In this document: piece after piece, positions 10,905 through 20,747 of the stretch | How the letters are laid out: each line of letters opens with the position of its first letter | Position numbering within the stretch: the first letter of the stretch is position 1 | Origin: Cladocopium goreaui | Lineage: Eukaryota; Sar; Dinophyceae; Suessiales; Symbiodiniaceae | DNA length: 64,000 nt | Assembly (NCBI GenBank): GCA_947184155.2 | Contig: CAMXCT020000436.1 | Location: forward strand, 172,559 to 236,558 | Reading direction: 5' to 3' | Made by a program: the position numbers and the translations under genes | The notes under the pieces: model-generated | Told to the model about the DNA's origin: nothing | Database searches by the model: none | The model's input: only the letters and a program-made list of their open reading frames with translations

Positions 10905-13900
10905 AATGCGATCATCCGCAGGTCCGGGCGCTGCATTGGCATTCCCGCAATGAAAATCACATCTCCATCGTAGTGCTGGTCGATAATCTCAATGGTGTCA
11001 TTCCACCAAGCAGTTCGAGATTGAGCCGCATGTCCACTGTGTGGGGCATGAAATGCAAGTAGCCAAAACGACCAATCGCCGGTATCACATCGAAGAAGAA
11101 GTCTTCCGGGATCTTGATGCACAATCACAAAATGTTGAGGCTGAAACGAAGAACACTGGCCCTTGTGCAAGTGTGCATAGGGTGCTTGTAAGTCAATCCA
11201 GATCTCGATACCCAGATGCCCATCTTGGTGACCAGAACAGAATCTCAATATGCCTCCATTTTGCGAGAATCCCTGTTCGGACCTAGTCTCCTGCAGTGCA
11301 AGGCAATTGAATCCATAATGTCGCATCTGGGATTGCAGGTAATGCAATTTCCCCGCGAGTCCAATGGGGCCCTTGTACAGAGACTGGACATTTGCGGAGC
11401 CAATGCTAAAACCAAATTGTGCTATTTGGTGTTGCCAATGATGGGGTGTCCAATGGATTTCTTCCTGTTGCCATGCTGGTAGAAGAGGAGCTGAAACATC
11501 TAGCCCTCCATCACTCCAGTCCGGCAAGCCAAAGCGGCTTCCAAAGAATACCCATAAGTGGTCAAACTTCCGTTTCCAAATGCCCAGATCAAGTTGTTGG
11601 CGCTTGTGATTGAAGGACTTCCTAGCCTCCATCCCAGCTGCTGTATCGGCTATTTCATTGAATATCTCCCCCGCATGCGCTCTGGTGTGAACAACTTGAA
11701 GCGCACCTGGTTCGAGGGCTGCATCTAGAGTCTGAAAGAGCGCCCGGAGTAGAAAATAGGACTCATCCGGACACGCAGTGCCTAGAGAACCGTCTGCTTG
11801 TCCCCCTCCAGTTGCAGAATCAGTACAAAAGGTGGTCGGGATGCCATGATTCACGGCGACACGCCACATCGCCGCGGCAATGAGTCCAGTTCTTTCGGCA
11901 ACATCTGACCCGATGCGCTGGGCGCCTAGAAAGGCAGAGCCTGTTGGTTCATAAGTCACCGGTTGCGTGGTCCAGCCAAGTAGGTGTTTGGTTGATGTGT
12001 CCTGATCAACATAGCTCTCACCCACCACAACCATAGCCCACGTGTCGGGATGCCCGAGAACGTCGGCATGTTGTGGGGCCAATCTGCGCATTGCCGGTAT
12101 TGATGAACCGTCAGTGAAAATGAGTAATCGATCATATTGATTGAGTTCCTCCACATTCTTGAACGGCCGAATGTCAAGTGCCTGTGCTTGGGCTTGACAA
12201 GCCTCTGGCAAGTGCAATCCAGTCAGGTCAGTGCACAGTACGCCTTCTGTTGATGCAAAGAGCTCCTTGAAGTCTTCTACTGCAAAGGCTGTGCGCAGTT
12301 GACATTTGGAGTCAAGTGGAGGTATTGCGTCCAGGTTGAAGAGCGGTCTGTTCGTCCTTGAGTGTGGGCCTCGCTTCGGCCACTCACTTTTGATACGTGT
12401 CCGGCCCTGTCGTGGTGGCACTTGAGGTTCACGATGATGAAAGATGACTTTTGTCCAATGCGATGTCAAACTTTCAAGCTGTAGAATGACCGCTCTTTGG
12501 TAACCAACACTATAAAGCAGGACCATGAGCTGTGTCTCGTCAAGCATCGTGGTGGAGCTGTGGGCAAAGCACCCTTCTGCATCGCCAAGATCATCATGAC
12601 AGAAGAGATAGTGGTGCCAAGAATGGTCAAACTTTTCATCACTGCTTTCCTGGTCAATGCACAGCATCACATTGTGCTCATGACATGGGAAAACACGGCA
12701 TTGATATCCCCACGCAATCAGTTCAGTGCGTACTTGGTCAGCAGTGCCAGGCAATGGTATTTCCAAAGGATTGGGAAGACCTCGGCTGGCCGTGCAGTCA
12801 AGCAGTCTCACTGCAGTAGTCGCTGGAATGAGATCATCAAGGTAGATGGTCTGCTTCAGGCTGCCGATCTGTAATAGGCTGTTGTCCTCGTCTTCATCCC
12901 AGACAGAGCTACCCAGAGGGTCATGTGCTTCTGGATGGAGATGTGGTAGACGTTCAATGATGATCACAAATCCGACACCATTTCGGTTGCGCAATGCTAC
13001 CATACCTGCTATTTGAAGGTCGCCATGCCATACCATGCACTGTATAGATGACAGCTCAGGGTAGCAATCATCCGCTATGCCAGCAAAACCAATAACTTGT
13101 GGTTTCGTGACTTGTCTAGGTGCAAAGCGTGCTGTATGTCGGACAGGTTGTTCATTTGGACCTGTCCTGATGATGGTGAACAAATTGGCAACTCCGTCAT
13201 GTGGAAGTCTTTGCACAACGATGACCTGGAGCCTTCTCGTTCTTTGTGTAGCCGTTGCGGGTGGCGTGGGTCGCACAACATGCAAATCAATGGGCCACAT
13301 TGGATCAAGAACATCATTCCAGGCATCAGCAAAAGCCTGAAACCACGCTACAAAATTTTGCTGCAGGGCGACTGATCTGGGCCTGTCGCAACTGAGATAG
13401 CGAGGCATGTCCAAATACCATGAGTCCACATGCAGGATAGGTTCTTCACCACCTTGTACTGCTTCTTCTCCAGTAAGATGTGCCAACCAATGCATGTAGA
13501 GCTCTTGGATAACCGCTGGCTCTGCCTCAATGCCTGGGAGAAGTCCCAGTGCCGTTGTTTGGATGGGATCTGGGTCTCCACATCTGTATGGCGGTTCGTC
13601 AGGCAGACGCTCGTTGGGCTCCTCGGCATAAAGAAAGTCAGGCGCATCCAGAGCTGGTACTTGTACCCTGTGGATTTGAAGAAAAAGAGCACCATCACCA
13701 TCCTCTTGCCCTTGAAATCTTCGATTCCGTGGCACATGTGGTGGTCCTACTATTTCCTCATGCCATCCAAGACGATATAGTGTGTGCCTCATGGAGATGT
13801 CCTCAGCATTCATGCCCTGGTGAAAAGCTGTTGCCAGGCATCGCGTGTCGATGTGGTCAATGTTGGGTCCCCCAGGAGGAACTGCAATCCTCACGTAGTC

Positions 13901-14955
13901 CCCATCACGAAGGTGAACTCGTGGAGTGTTGAAGGAGATCAATTCGTCATTGACCCAAATCAAGCACCTGTTGTCTTCATGCCTGCAGAAAGGCTGGAGA
14001 CCCAGCCCTCGGAGTATTTGTTCTCGGCTGATAGCATCAGGTATCAGCCGCGCCTTGCGAACAACTTCAGGCATGACAAATAGGACTGCTGAATGGAACT
14101 CTACATCAAGAAGTACGAAGCGCTCTGTAGACCCTGTAGGCAGGTCACCCCTTCGATTCGCAATGACCACGCCGGTTTGAGCTCTATCCACATCTTGTGG
14201 TGGCGTCTCCACAATATGCATGTTGAAGAGATCCTCAGGGCCAATATGAAGCGCTCTGGCTACCTTCTGATGCATGTCCATGTAGTCATTCCAGTTGAGC
14301 CACAAATTGCCTGGTCCTCCTTCAAGAGTGAATACCAGTGTTGTATACCAATCGTCAGGGCCAACTGCTTCAGGTTCAGAGCTAGTTGAATGTGCCGGTG
14401 ACGAAACTGTGGAAACTGGAGAGATATCATCAAAGTCTCTCGCTATGTCACGATTGTTCATGATAGCATCAGTTGGCCCCTCACAGGGCAATTCAATGTT
14501 GGCTCCCCCTGCCGTGACATGAGCAGCAAGAAGCGAAAAATCATCCGTCTCATCGATGCGTTCAGCGGACGTGCATGAAGCAGCAAGATGATTCGGAGAG
14601 GGATGTTGAGGGCAAAGGACGTATGCTTGCTGGTGTGGAACTCCAACACTGTGCGTCCAATGTACCATGTCCAAGTCTTCCTCTGCACCCACATAGAGGT
14701 CAACTCTGGAGTGAAACTGTACCTTGAGCTTCAAAGGTTTCTTTGCACACTCCACAAGGGTGTAGTTCGAAAGCATGTCTCCGGTCCCAACTTCGTGAGC
14801 CAAATCGACAGCATCTATACTAGCCTCCCAAGGAGTGACAAAGTCATCATCATCCACAAAACTATGGTTCCAGATAAGGGTCTGATCATGGAAACATAGT
14901 GGTCTCGTCGGCCTAGGGCAAACCTCTGCATAGTCTATTTGCCCGGCCCTGGGAA
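10874..14955 (-). CDS. LINE ORF2, 5' part: novel N-terminal region, RNase H, APE endonuclease
   Basis: The frame is open well upstream, but the stretch before ~14,955 is out-of-frame ORF1, so the functional protein starts at the ORF1 overlap. The first ~900 residues match no family I know; acidic and aromatic, they include two stretches ending in hydrophobic strand-like segments such as YVRIAVPPGG. RNase H follows at ~12,135-11,640 with FTDGSS, AERTGLIAA, CTDSATGGG and HTRAHAGEIFNEIADTAA, giving the D-E-D-D set. The APE endonuclease begins at ~11,415 with SANVQSL, ALQETR and LLAFHAPHSG. It breaks at the AGD-N motif: the sequence reads IAGMPM because one base is missing near 10,943, and the frame stops at 10,874 while the correct frame continues in the next entry. 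Whether the lesion is a mutation or a sequencing error is not decidable here. Confidence 0.85.
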
Positions 14956-14956
14956 A
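14916..14956 (-). promoter_or_regulatory. Candidate -1 ribosomal frameshift signal between ORF1 and ORF2
   Basis: In the ORF1 frame the minus strand reads CCT TTC CCA GGG, which contains the heptamer T TTC CCA (plus 14,950-14,956) in X XXY YYZ phase. Slipping back one base gives TTT CCC AGG and enters ORF2. Five nt downstream begins a perfect 7-bp stem, GGGCAAA (14,938-14,944) with TTTGCCC (14,916-14,922), around a 15-nt loop that includes the ORF1 stop. GGCC flanks could extend the stem with a bulge. CCC in the A site is not the most efficient slippery codon. A 1-nt deletion is the alternative explanation. Confidence 0.5.
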
Positions 14957-15912
14957 GGCGAGAGCGCACGCGATCCCCGCCCACCATCTTCTGTTCTTGG
15001 CTTTTTGGCCGCTGGAACTTCTTCTGATGCTTCGTCGACTGGATGGACGTTCAATTGCTTCAAGTTGTCCACCACAGTGTGTATACTTTTCTGTATAGCT
15101 TCTGCGGTGTCCTCCTTCATGGTGTCGTCCTCCAGCTCTCCATCCGAGATGACTTCCGTGCCCAAGACATCGGCGTCCATCTTGGAATGGATCTCTTTCA
15201 CTTCGTCGAGGTGACTTCTCGCTTCCTGAAGGCAATCTCGTGCAGCATTGACCTCCTTGTCCAAAGCTGCATCCTTCTTCGCGAAGTCCTCTGCAAACGA
15301 CTGCCATCTCTTGATGCTCTCTTCCACATAGTTCTGCCAAGACTTGTGCAGCTTCCTTCGAGCCGCCATCGCTGCCTTGAACTTGTCCCTGGCTTGATCG
15401 ACCTTCCGAACTGCCTGGTGCATACTCTTTGATGTCACTGGCTTGTTCGTGGTCTCCGCGATGATCTGCTGAATCTCCTGTGGTGAGAGCGGTTGCTCGT
15501 TGGTCTGCAACTTTTGGACCAGCGTTTGCAATTGTTGTGCAGCAGCTGCATTCTCTGCATTCCCCGTCGCTGACGCCGTCGAGGGTGTGATGGGCTGCTG
15601 CTTGGTACTCCATGGTGGATCCAGAGGTGGTACCAAATCCTCCTCTTTGGCTTTGCGTCGACTGGCTCGCGGCGTAGATCCTCTTCTGATCTTGCGTGGC
15701 GATTTGGACGCCTTTCTTTCTGATGACCATGCCCGGTCGCCTGCGTCCCAGCTTGAATAAGTCCAATCCTCCTTCTTGGACTTGGCGCCATGGACGTAGG
15801 ATGTATCCAAGCATTGATGCCACATGGTGTCGCACTTTCCACATCTCAGAGCGTTCATCTTGTTGAGTCTCATACAGTAACCACATCTCCATGGTTCTTT
15901 GTACTCCGTCAT
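14935..15912 (-). CDS. LINE ORF1: RanBP2-type zinc finger and coiled-coil protein
   Basis: A 325-codon protein starting at the first ATG. Residues ~8-28 form a textbook RanBP2 zinc finger, W-x-C-x2-C-x3-N-x6-C-x2-C (seen as WRCGYCMRLNKMNALRCGKC). A basic Ser/Arg/Lys-rich segment follows (KASKSPRKIRRGS; RASRRKAKEE) that could bind nucleic acid or act as a nuclear signal. A long charged helix from about residue 165 to 260 is predicted to be coiled coil, and there is a second basic patch near the end (AAKKPRTEDGG). ORF1 proteins of LINEs bind element RNA; that role is inferred from position and composition, as no RRM is visible. The stop lies inside the putative frameshift hairpin. Confidence 0.8.
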   Translation of the reverse strand: MTEYKEPWRCGYCMRLNKMNALRCGKCDTMWHQCLDTSYVHGAKSKKEDWTYSSWDAGDRAWSSERKASKSPRKIRRGSTPRASRRKAKEEDLVPPLDPPWSTKQQPITPSTASATGNAENAAAAQQLQTLVQKLQTNEQPLSPQEIQQIIAETTNKPVTSKSMHQAVRKVDQARDKFKAAMAARRKLHKSWQNYVEESIKRWQSFAEDFAKKDAALDKEVNAARDCLQEARSHLDEVKEIHSKMDADVLGTEVISDGELEDDTMKEDTAEAIQKSIHTVVDNLKQLNVHPVDEASEEVPAAKKPRTEDGGRGSRALSPFPGPGK

Positions 15913-16483
15913 CTCGACTGTGACGTAGTCCAGGAAGCTCTCGTCCTTGGAGTGATGATTCTGGAGAATTGCAAATATTGAAGCAAGACGTTGACGGCTT
16001 AGCCTGTAGAGCCCTTTCCTGTGGCAATGCCACCAAAACCTGGCTAAAGCCCTTTGCCGCCTTGTTCTTCTCCTCTTTGATGGAGTAATGATTCACAAAA
16101 TCCCCAAAGAAGACCAACGTAGAGATGACAAAAAGGTGAATGAAGACAATGCCCATGAAAAAGCCAGATCCCCTTGGCAATTCAAATAGACGAAGTTCAC
16201 CTTCAGAGAAAAGTGCAAATAAAGGCCCCCAGGTGGTTTAACGTGGCTGGGACCACGGCAGTGCAAAAGGTGTTGCTTGAGTGGCCTAGGCTCAAGCAGA
16301 GCACAAGGATTGTCGTGACCAAATACCCAGGGCTGCGCCAGTTCAGGTAGATAGCCACGTCAAAAACCCGAAAAGGCCAGAGCGGGGGACAGCGATATGG
16401 CCCGGGGGCAGGTTGGAACAATGCCCCCTAAGATTGAGGATGGACGTGTGCGTGTGGGCGCCCTTGCTGTCCAGCCAAAACCT
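15913..16483 (-). other. LINE 5' leader
   Basis: About 570 nt between the inferred 5' end and the ORF1 start. One frame is open through it but lacks any motif and is out of register with ORF1, so I treat it as untranslated. An internal promoter is expected for this element type, but none is recognisable. Confidence 0.5.
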
Positions 16484-16504
16484 TATATATACATATATAC
16501 ATAT
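16484..16504. repeat. LINE target-site duplication, 5' side
   Basis: Identical over 21 bp to 6265-6285. It lies in a longer AT microsatellite (to ~16,555), suggesting insertion into an AT-rich simple repeat inside an intron or intergenic stretch. Confidence 0.5.
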
Positions 16505-16559
16505 ATATAATCTCATTTTTTATTTTATTATAATTATATATATATATATGTATATACAC

Positions 16560-16722
16560 GGGAAGGCCGCCTGGTTCGCCGTCACCTCGAAGGCAACCTT
16601 CTCCCTCAGTTCAGCAGTTGCACCGTGAAAACATCGTTGTAACGTAGCAGCTCCAGCCTGCACATCCTTCTCCTCCGCCTCCTCCTCACCGTCCTCTAAC
16701 GCCAGGCCGATCGGAGTGGGCC
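16560..16722 (-). CDS. Candidate internal exon, unknown protein
   Basis: On the minus strand an acceptor-like TCCGTCAG precedes 163 nt open in one frame. It encodes an acidic stretch (LEDGEEEAEEKDVQAGAA), then a helical segment (ATAELREKVAFEVTANQAA), and ends at a GTGTATAT donor-like site. The composition is protein-like and unlike the flanking microsatellites. No family is recognised. The LINE target-site repeat sits just downstream, so the LINE may have landed in this gene's intron. Confidence 0.35.
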
Positions 16723-16762
16723 CTGACGGACCTCAACCTTAAGCTCCGAATCGCGGAGTTTA

Positions 16763-17046
16763 TGCCATACTAGAATGTCAGAAAGTATGTCAGATAAAAT
16801 GCCAGATATAATGTCAGATTTTTGCCAGATAGAATGTCAGATAGAATGTCAAACTGGATGTCAGGATGTATGTCAAGTAGAATGCCAGAATATATGTCTG
16901 ATAGAATGCCAGCATATATGTCAAGCAGAATGTCAGAATGTCCACCAGGTAGACTGTCTAAATATATGCCCCATAGAATGTCAGAAGATATGCCAAATAG
17001 AATGTCAGAACATATGTCAGATAGAATGCCACAGTTTATGTCACGG
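16763..17046. repeat. 12/24-bp minisatellite (ATGYCAGATAGA)
   Basis: About 23 diverged 12-bp units such as ATGTCAGATAGA and ATGCCAGATAGA. Two plus-strand frames stay open across it (an MSDRMPDRM-type and an IECQNICQ-type translation) simply because 12 is divisible by 3; neither is a credible gene on its own. Confidence 0.85.
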
Positions 17047-17261
17047 TGAGGATCACTCGAAGCAGAGTAGCTTTCTCATGCTTTGTTTGCGGCCAGCAGC
17101 TGCACATATTTTTCTGAGTGTCCACATCAGGACGAATGCGGCATGGAAAGCGGACGTGAGAATTGCAGTGCTTACTTGTAGGGTGAGGCGGCTCCTACCC
17201 CTTGACCGCTTTTTGGCCCCGCCCTGGCCACAGGGAATTCCTTCGTGGAGATTAGTTGCAG

Positions 17262-17435
17262 TCAAAGGGTAACAAGCAGTTTTCGACTGATCACCGTGCC
17301 GTTGATGCAGAGCTTGCAGCAGCCAAATGCAGAGTTGTGCCAGGCGTGGTGCATGCTGATTTGAGCTGTCTTGCTCAAGATTTCCTGAGTAAGGGTGGAA
17401 TACAGGAGGCACTGGAGGTATTTCCCCACATCTTT
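17262..17435 (+). CDS. Candidate internal exon, 58 codons, unknown protein
   Basis: After the acceptor-like GATTAGTTGCAG, exactly 174 nt stay open to a GTGTGG donor-like site, phase 0 to phase 0. The translation is protein-like (AVDAELAAAKCRVVPG; LAQDFLSKGGIQEALEVFP) with a helix-rich end. I recognise no domain. No partner exon is visible, since minisatellites lie on both sides. Confidence 0.4.
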
Positions 17436-17501
17436 GTGTGGGGTTCTTGTTTTTGATTCTGCATCCCGTCCGCCTCCGTCCGCCTCCCACCGCCTTGTGC
17501 T

Positions 17502-17797
17502 CACACACAACTTGCACACACACAACTTGCTCACACACAACTTGCTCACACACAACTTACTCACACACAACGTACTCACACACAACTTACTCACATACAA
17601 CTTACTCACACACAACTTGCTCACATACAACTTGCTCACATACAACTTGCTCACACACAACTTGCTCACACACAACTTGCTCACACACAACTTGCTCACA
17701 CACAACTTACTCACACACAACGTACTCACACACAACTTGCTCACACACAACTTACTCACACACAACTTACTCACATACAACTTGCTCACATACAAGA
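17502..17797. repeat. 15-bp minisatellite (AACTTGCTCACACAC)
   Basis: About 19-20 tandem 15-bp units with variants at TTG/TTA/CGT and CACAC/CATAC. Long frames on both strands are repeat translations (LLTHN and CVSKL) and are not genes. Confidence 0.9.
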
Positions 17798-18330
17798 CAT
17801 CCACCTTCTTTTCACGTGGCAGGCGTGGCACGTATGGCACTGGGCTGGCTCTGGTGGCGCGCTCGGTTCTCAGCGGCCGCCGTGTGGCAGGCGTGGCACT
17901 TGGCGACATGTAGCTGCACTTTGCGTGGCAGGCGTGGCACTTTGAGACATCCACCTTCGTTTCACGTGGCAGGCGTGGCACGTATCGCACTGGGCTGGCT
18001 CTGGTGGCGCGCTCGGTTTTGAGCGGCCGCCGTGGTCGCCGCGGCTTTTTGCGTGGCAGGCGTGGCACTTGGCCACATGTAGCTGCACTTTGCGTGGCAG
18101 GCGTGGCACTTTGAGACATCCACCGTTTCACGTGGCAGGCGTGGCACGTATGGCACTGGGCTGGCTCTGGTGGCGCGCTCGGTTCTCAGCGCCCGCCGTG
18201 GTCGCCGCGGCTTTTTGCGTGGCAGGCGTGGCACTTGGCGACATGTAGCTGCACTTTGCGTGGCAGGCGTGGCACTTTGAGACATCCACCTGCGTTTCAC
18301 GTGGCAGCATGCGTGGTACTTGGTGACATC
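17798..18330. repeat. ~150-175-bp tandem repeat containing GCGTGGCAGGCGTGGCAC
   Basis: Units begin GACATCCACC at 17,798, 17,946, 18,115 and 18,289 (last partial). The first lacks about 25 bp present in the others. Each contains two or three copies of TGGCAGGCGTGGCAC. Minus-strand frames (CHACHAK-like) are repeat translations. Confidence 0.85.
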
Positions 18331-18435
18331 GACCGGGCATGTACCTCTGCTGCATCACTTGCACTTTTGCGTACACTGTGACATGTTTGGAGCGGATGAG
18401 ATTGTCGTACCTGCGTCATCTGTAGCCATTTGACA

Positions 18436-18566
18436 CCATATATATATATGTATATATATATATATATGCATCCATACATCCATCCATCCATCCATCCATC
18501 CGTCTATCCATCCATCCATACATACATACATACATGCATACATACATGCATACATACATGCATACA
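18436..18566. repeat. TA, CATC and CATACATG microsatellites
   Basis: Consecutive simple repeats: (TA)n at ~18,438-18,466, CATC units at ~18,468-18,520, then CATACATG units to ~18,566. Confidence 0.9.
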
Positions 18567-18885
18567 ACGCAACTTGTCCATACACAACTTACTCGTACTT
18601 ACTCTTCCACACACAACTTGCTCCACACCAATCCTTCACCATCTCTTTTCCCTTTCCTGCTTTCCCCATGCCATCTTTACCTTTCTTTTGCTGCTTGTTG
18701 GAAGAAGTTGACATGTAACCCTGGAAGGTGGCTTCGCGCATGTCGCGTCACTGGTCGCATTTCCGGCATGTTCACCTTCTATGAGTGAAGGCAAAACGGC
18801 CCAAACGCCTTGGTAACGGCGCGCAATTCAGAGGCAATCGCGTCAAGACAGCCAATGGGGAACTCCAAAAAACACAACTCCAACC

Positions 18886-19012
18886 ACCTGTCGGTCCATC
18901 AGTGGCTTCGCATCCGTGACTCACAACAACCAATCTCTCCTATAGGTTTCCTATTTTCGAAACTTCCGCCACCGCCTTGTGCGGTGCTACTGGTAGTAAC
19001 TATAGTTCTCAT
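18886..19012. repeat. Dispersed ~127-bp repeat, copy 1
   Basis: The stretch beginning CGGTCCATCAGTGG and containing CTATAGGTTTCCTATTTT and CCGCCACCGCCTTGTGCGG recurs at about 23,390-23,512 with a few substitutions and one small indel. It is non-coding. Confidence 0.8.
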
Positions 19013-19162
19013 GGGGCTCATTAACATTCCAACATGTTCTTTCCTGGGATATGAGTCAACAACTGGAACCTCCAACTCTATGGATTTCGACGGTTTTGAC
19101 ATCACACCCGGCCCGGGTTTAGGGAAAGAGACCATGGTTCACCAGTTCAATATAGCTATATC

Positions 19163-19326
19163 AATTGGCATTTCAGGATCCTAAAATGGAGGTACTGTGC
19201 CATATAGGACCATATTTTCTGAGGATATTCCCTTACATAGGCCTTATAGGCCTTTTTTATATACATATAGATATATATATATATACATGGTAGGTACCTC
19301 CAATTTAGGTTCCTGAAATGGCAATT
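19163..19326. mobile_element. 164-bp inverted-repeat element (AATTGSCATTTCAGG ends)
   Basis: The 33-bp left arm (19,163-19,195) and right arm (19,292-19,326) are about 90% complementary. The interior is an AT microsatellite. Fragments of the same terminus, with ATGGCCATTTCAG or its inverse, lie near 24,762 and 26,690-26,717. It is probably a MITE. Confidence 0.65.
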
Positions 19327-20035
19327 CACTCTAGGGGGGTCGAAGTAACTCCTATGACCCCTTTTTCCCCCGAAGTCAGAGAGACAGGTAGATTCCTGGT
19401 CCCCAATGTGAAGCCCACCAGGTATGTTTGTTTTTAATAAACCCCATGAATACTATAGTATGCTATACTTATATCTACCATAAAGCATAGTTAACCCACT
19501 TATAAGACAACTTAGTTGTAGTTAATATAAACCCTAATACCTAGAAGCTGCTTTATAGTTACAAGTACCATAAATCATGGCTATTGGAGTTATTTGCACC
19601 AACTTAGCTATCGTTTGGGGCCGCCACATTGTACATATCTTCTTACTGATCTTACTGAGTCTTACTGGTTCGATTAGTTTGGGGTTCGGGGATTTTTTGC
19701 ACCTAGTGTCAAGACCGAACTAACATACAGGTGCTATCCCTTGTTGAATTAGGGTTCCCCCCCCAAATAGTGATATTTTTCCACCTAAATCCCTTCCGAT
19801 TGAACAGCCCAAAGATGAATAAAATTGAACGCTAAGCACCATCATAAAGCCGTTGTTATTTTTGAACGATCTTCCAACAGAAATGGATAACATGCAATCC
19901 TTGCCCCAGACCGCAACATGGGGAGTTAACAAAAAGCAGGCTACTGAAACATTATTGCCCTCCCTCCAAACCCCCCGAACCCCCCAAACCACAACATGGG
20001 GAGTTACAGCGACGGCGAACCAGGCGGGTTGAGGG
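19327..20035. other. No gene seen
   Basis: Unique AT-rich DNA. A 20-nt direct repeat containing CAACATGGGGAGTTA occurs near 19,914 and 19,991. A 16-nt stretch GACGGCGAACCAGGCGG near 20,014 also occurs, inverted, in the candidate exon at 16,560-16,722. Confidence 0.5.
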
Positions 20036-20460
20036 TGTGTGTGCGTGTGTGTGTGTGTGTGTGTGCCTAATATGTATATATATATATACATATATATATA
20101 TATACATATATATATGTTTTATTTCATTTATTTAAAATTGATTTGTTTATTCATGTATGTATGTATTTATTATATTTATAATTATTTATTTGTTTATCTA
20201 TTTATAATTATTTATAATTATTTATTTATTGTTTTTTTAGTGATCGTTTATCATTTGTGTATATATTTATAATTATTTATTTATTGATTTTATAGTGATC
20301 GTTTTATCTATGTATGTATGTATTTATTATATGTTTAATTATTATTTATTTATTCATTTGTTTATTTATTCATGTATTTATTCATGTTTTATTTATTTAT
20401 TTAATTAATCTATTTCTTTGTGTATTTATTTATTTATCTACTAATATTGTATATATACAT
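20036..20460. repeat. GT, TA and ATTT/GTAT microsatellites
   Basis: A (GT)n run at ~20,036-20,066, (TA)n to ~20,116, then about 340 bp of ATTT/TTTA/GTAT tetranucleotide-like sequence. All frames are low complexity. Confidence 0.9.
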
Positions 20461-20680
20461 ATGCTCCAAGCTTTGTTGGTAAAACTCCACCTTGGAGCTG
20501 TGGTATTTTCCCTCGAGGCAAAACAGAAAAGCTTCCTGGAACGCTACGGACGCCCCACACAGGCCCAGCGAATGGAGGCGGGGGACATTTTTTGGGACAG
20601 GCCGGGGCAGAAATGGGGGACACCATCCCCAATTGTGATGGCTATCTCTTTACGACTGGCGGTGAACTACCGCGAATCGT

Positions 20681-20747
20681 GGTTAGTTCACCCCAGTTGT
20701 AAGTGGAGTAAGCCGGCTCCCATTGAAATCACTGGGGTGAACTAACC
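20681..20747. repeat. Perfect 17-bp inverted repeat
   Basis: GGTTAGTTCACCCCAGT (20,681-20,697) is exactly inverted at 20,731-20,747 around a 33-nt loop. It could be a degenerate small TIR element or a transcript hairpin; no gene abuts it. Confidence 0.7.

Larger units (their letters stand above)
6286..16483 (-). mobile_element. Near full-length LINE retrotransposon (RNH-EN-RT-ZnF-MTase-like)
   Basis: A 10.2-kb minus-strand non-LTR retrotransposon. Reading 5' to 3' it has a ~570-nt leader (16,483-15,913), ORF1 (15,912-14,935), and ORF2 split by one frameshift (about 14,955-10,874, then 10,904-6,366). A short 3' UTR of about 70 nt ends in nine A residues (minus strand) at 6285-6293. A 21-bp direct repeat flanks both ends. 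There are no LTRs. The APE-type endonuclease and the single RT place it among LINE-type elements. RNase H lying before the endonuclease and a methyltransferase-like tail after the RT are unusual. It looks young: only one clear lesion is visible in about 8.5 kb of coding sequence. Confidence 0.9.

Noticed and set aside
14956-16180. N-terminal ~409 codons of the 1,768-codon frame as part of ORF2
   Set aside because: This stretch is ORF1 and the leader read in the wrong frame; its Gly/Ser/Arg-rich translation has no motif, whereas the ORF1 frame has a clear RanBP2 finger.
16460-16483. Relict spliced leader at the LINE 5' end
   Set aside because: Only TTTTGGCT matches, which is too short to support a claim.
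16775-17272. Cys-rich repetitive protein (IECQNICQ repeats)
   Set aside because: The frame is open only because the satellite unit is 12 bp; the alternative frame is equally open.
17502-17797. CRISPR array
   Set aside because: Repeats are 15 bp with no unique spacers, and the genome is eukaryotic.
17395-18131. LLTHN, CVSKL and CHACHAK repeat proteins
   Set aside because: Translations of the 15-bp and ~170-bp tandem repeats, with no non-repeat coding context.
18418-18436. Dinoflagellate spliced-leader gene
   Set aside because: Only TGTAGCCATTTG matches; the 3' half of the leader and a donor site are missing.
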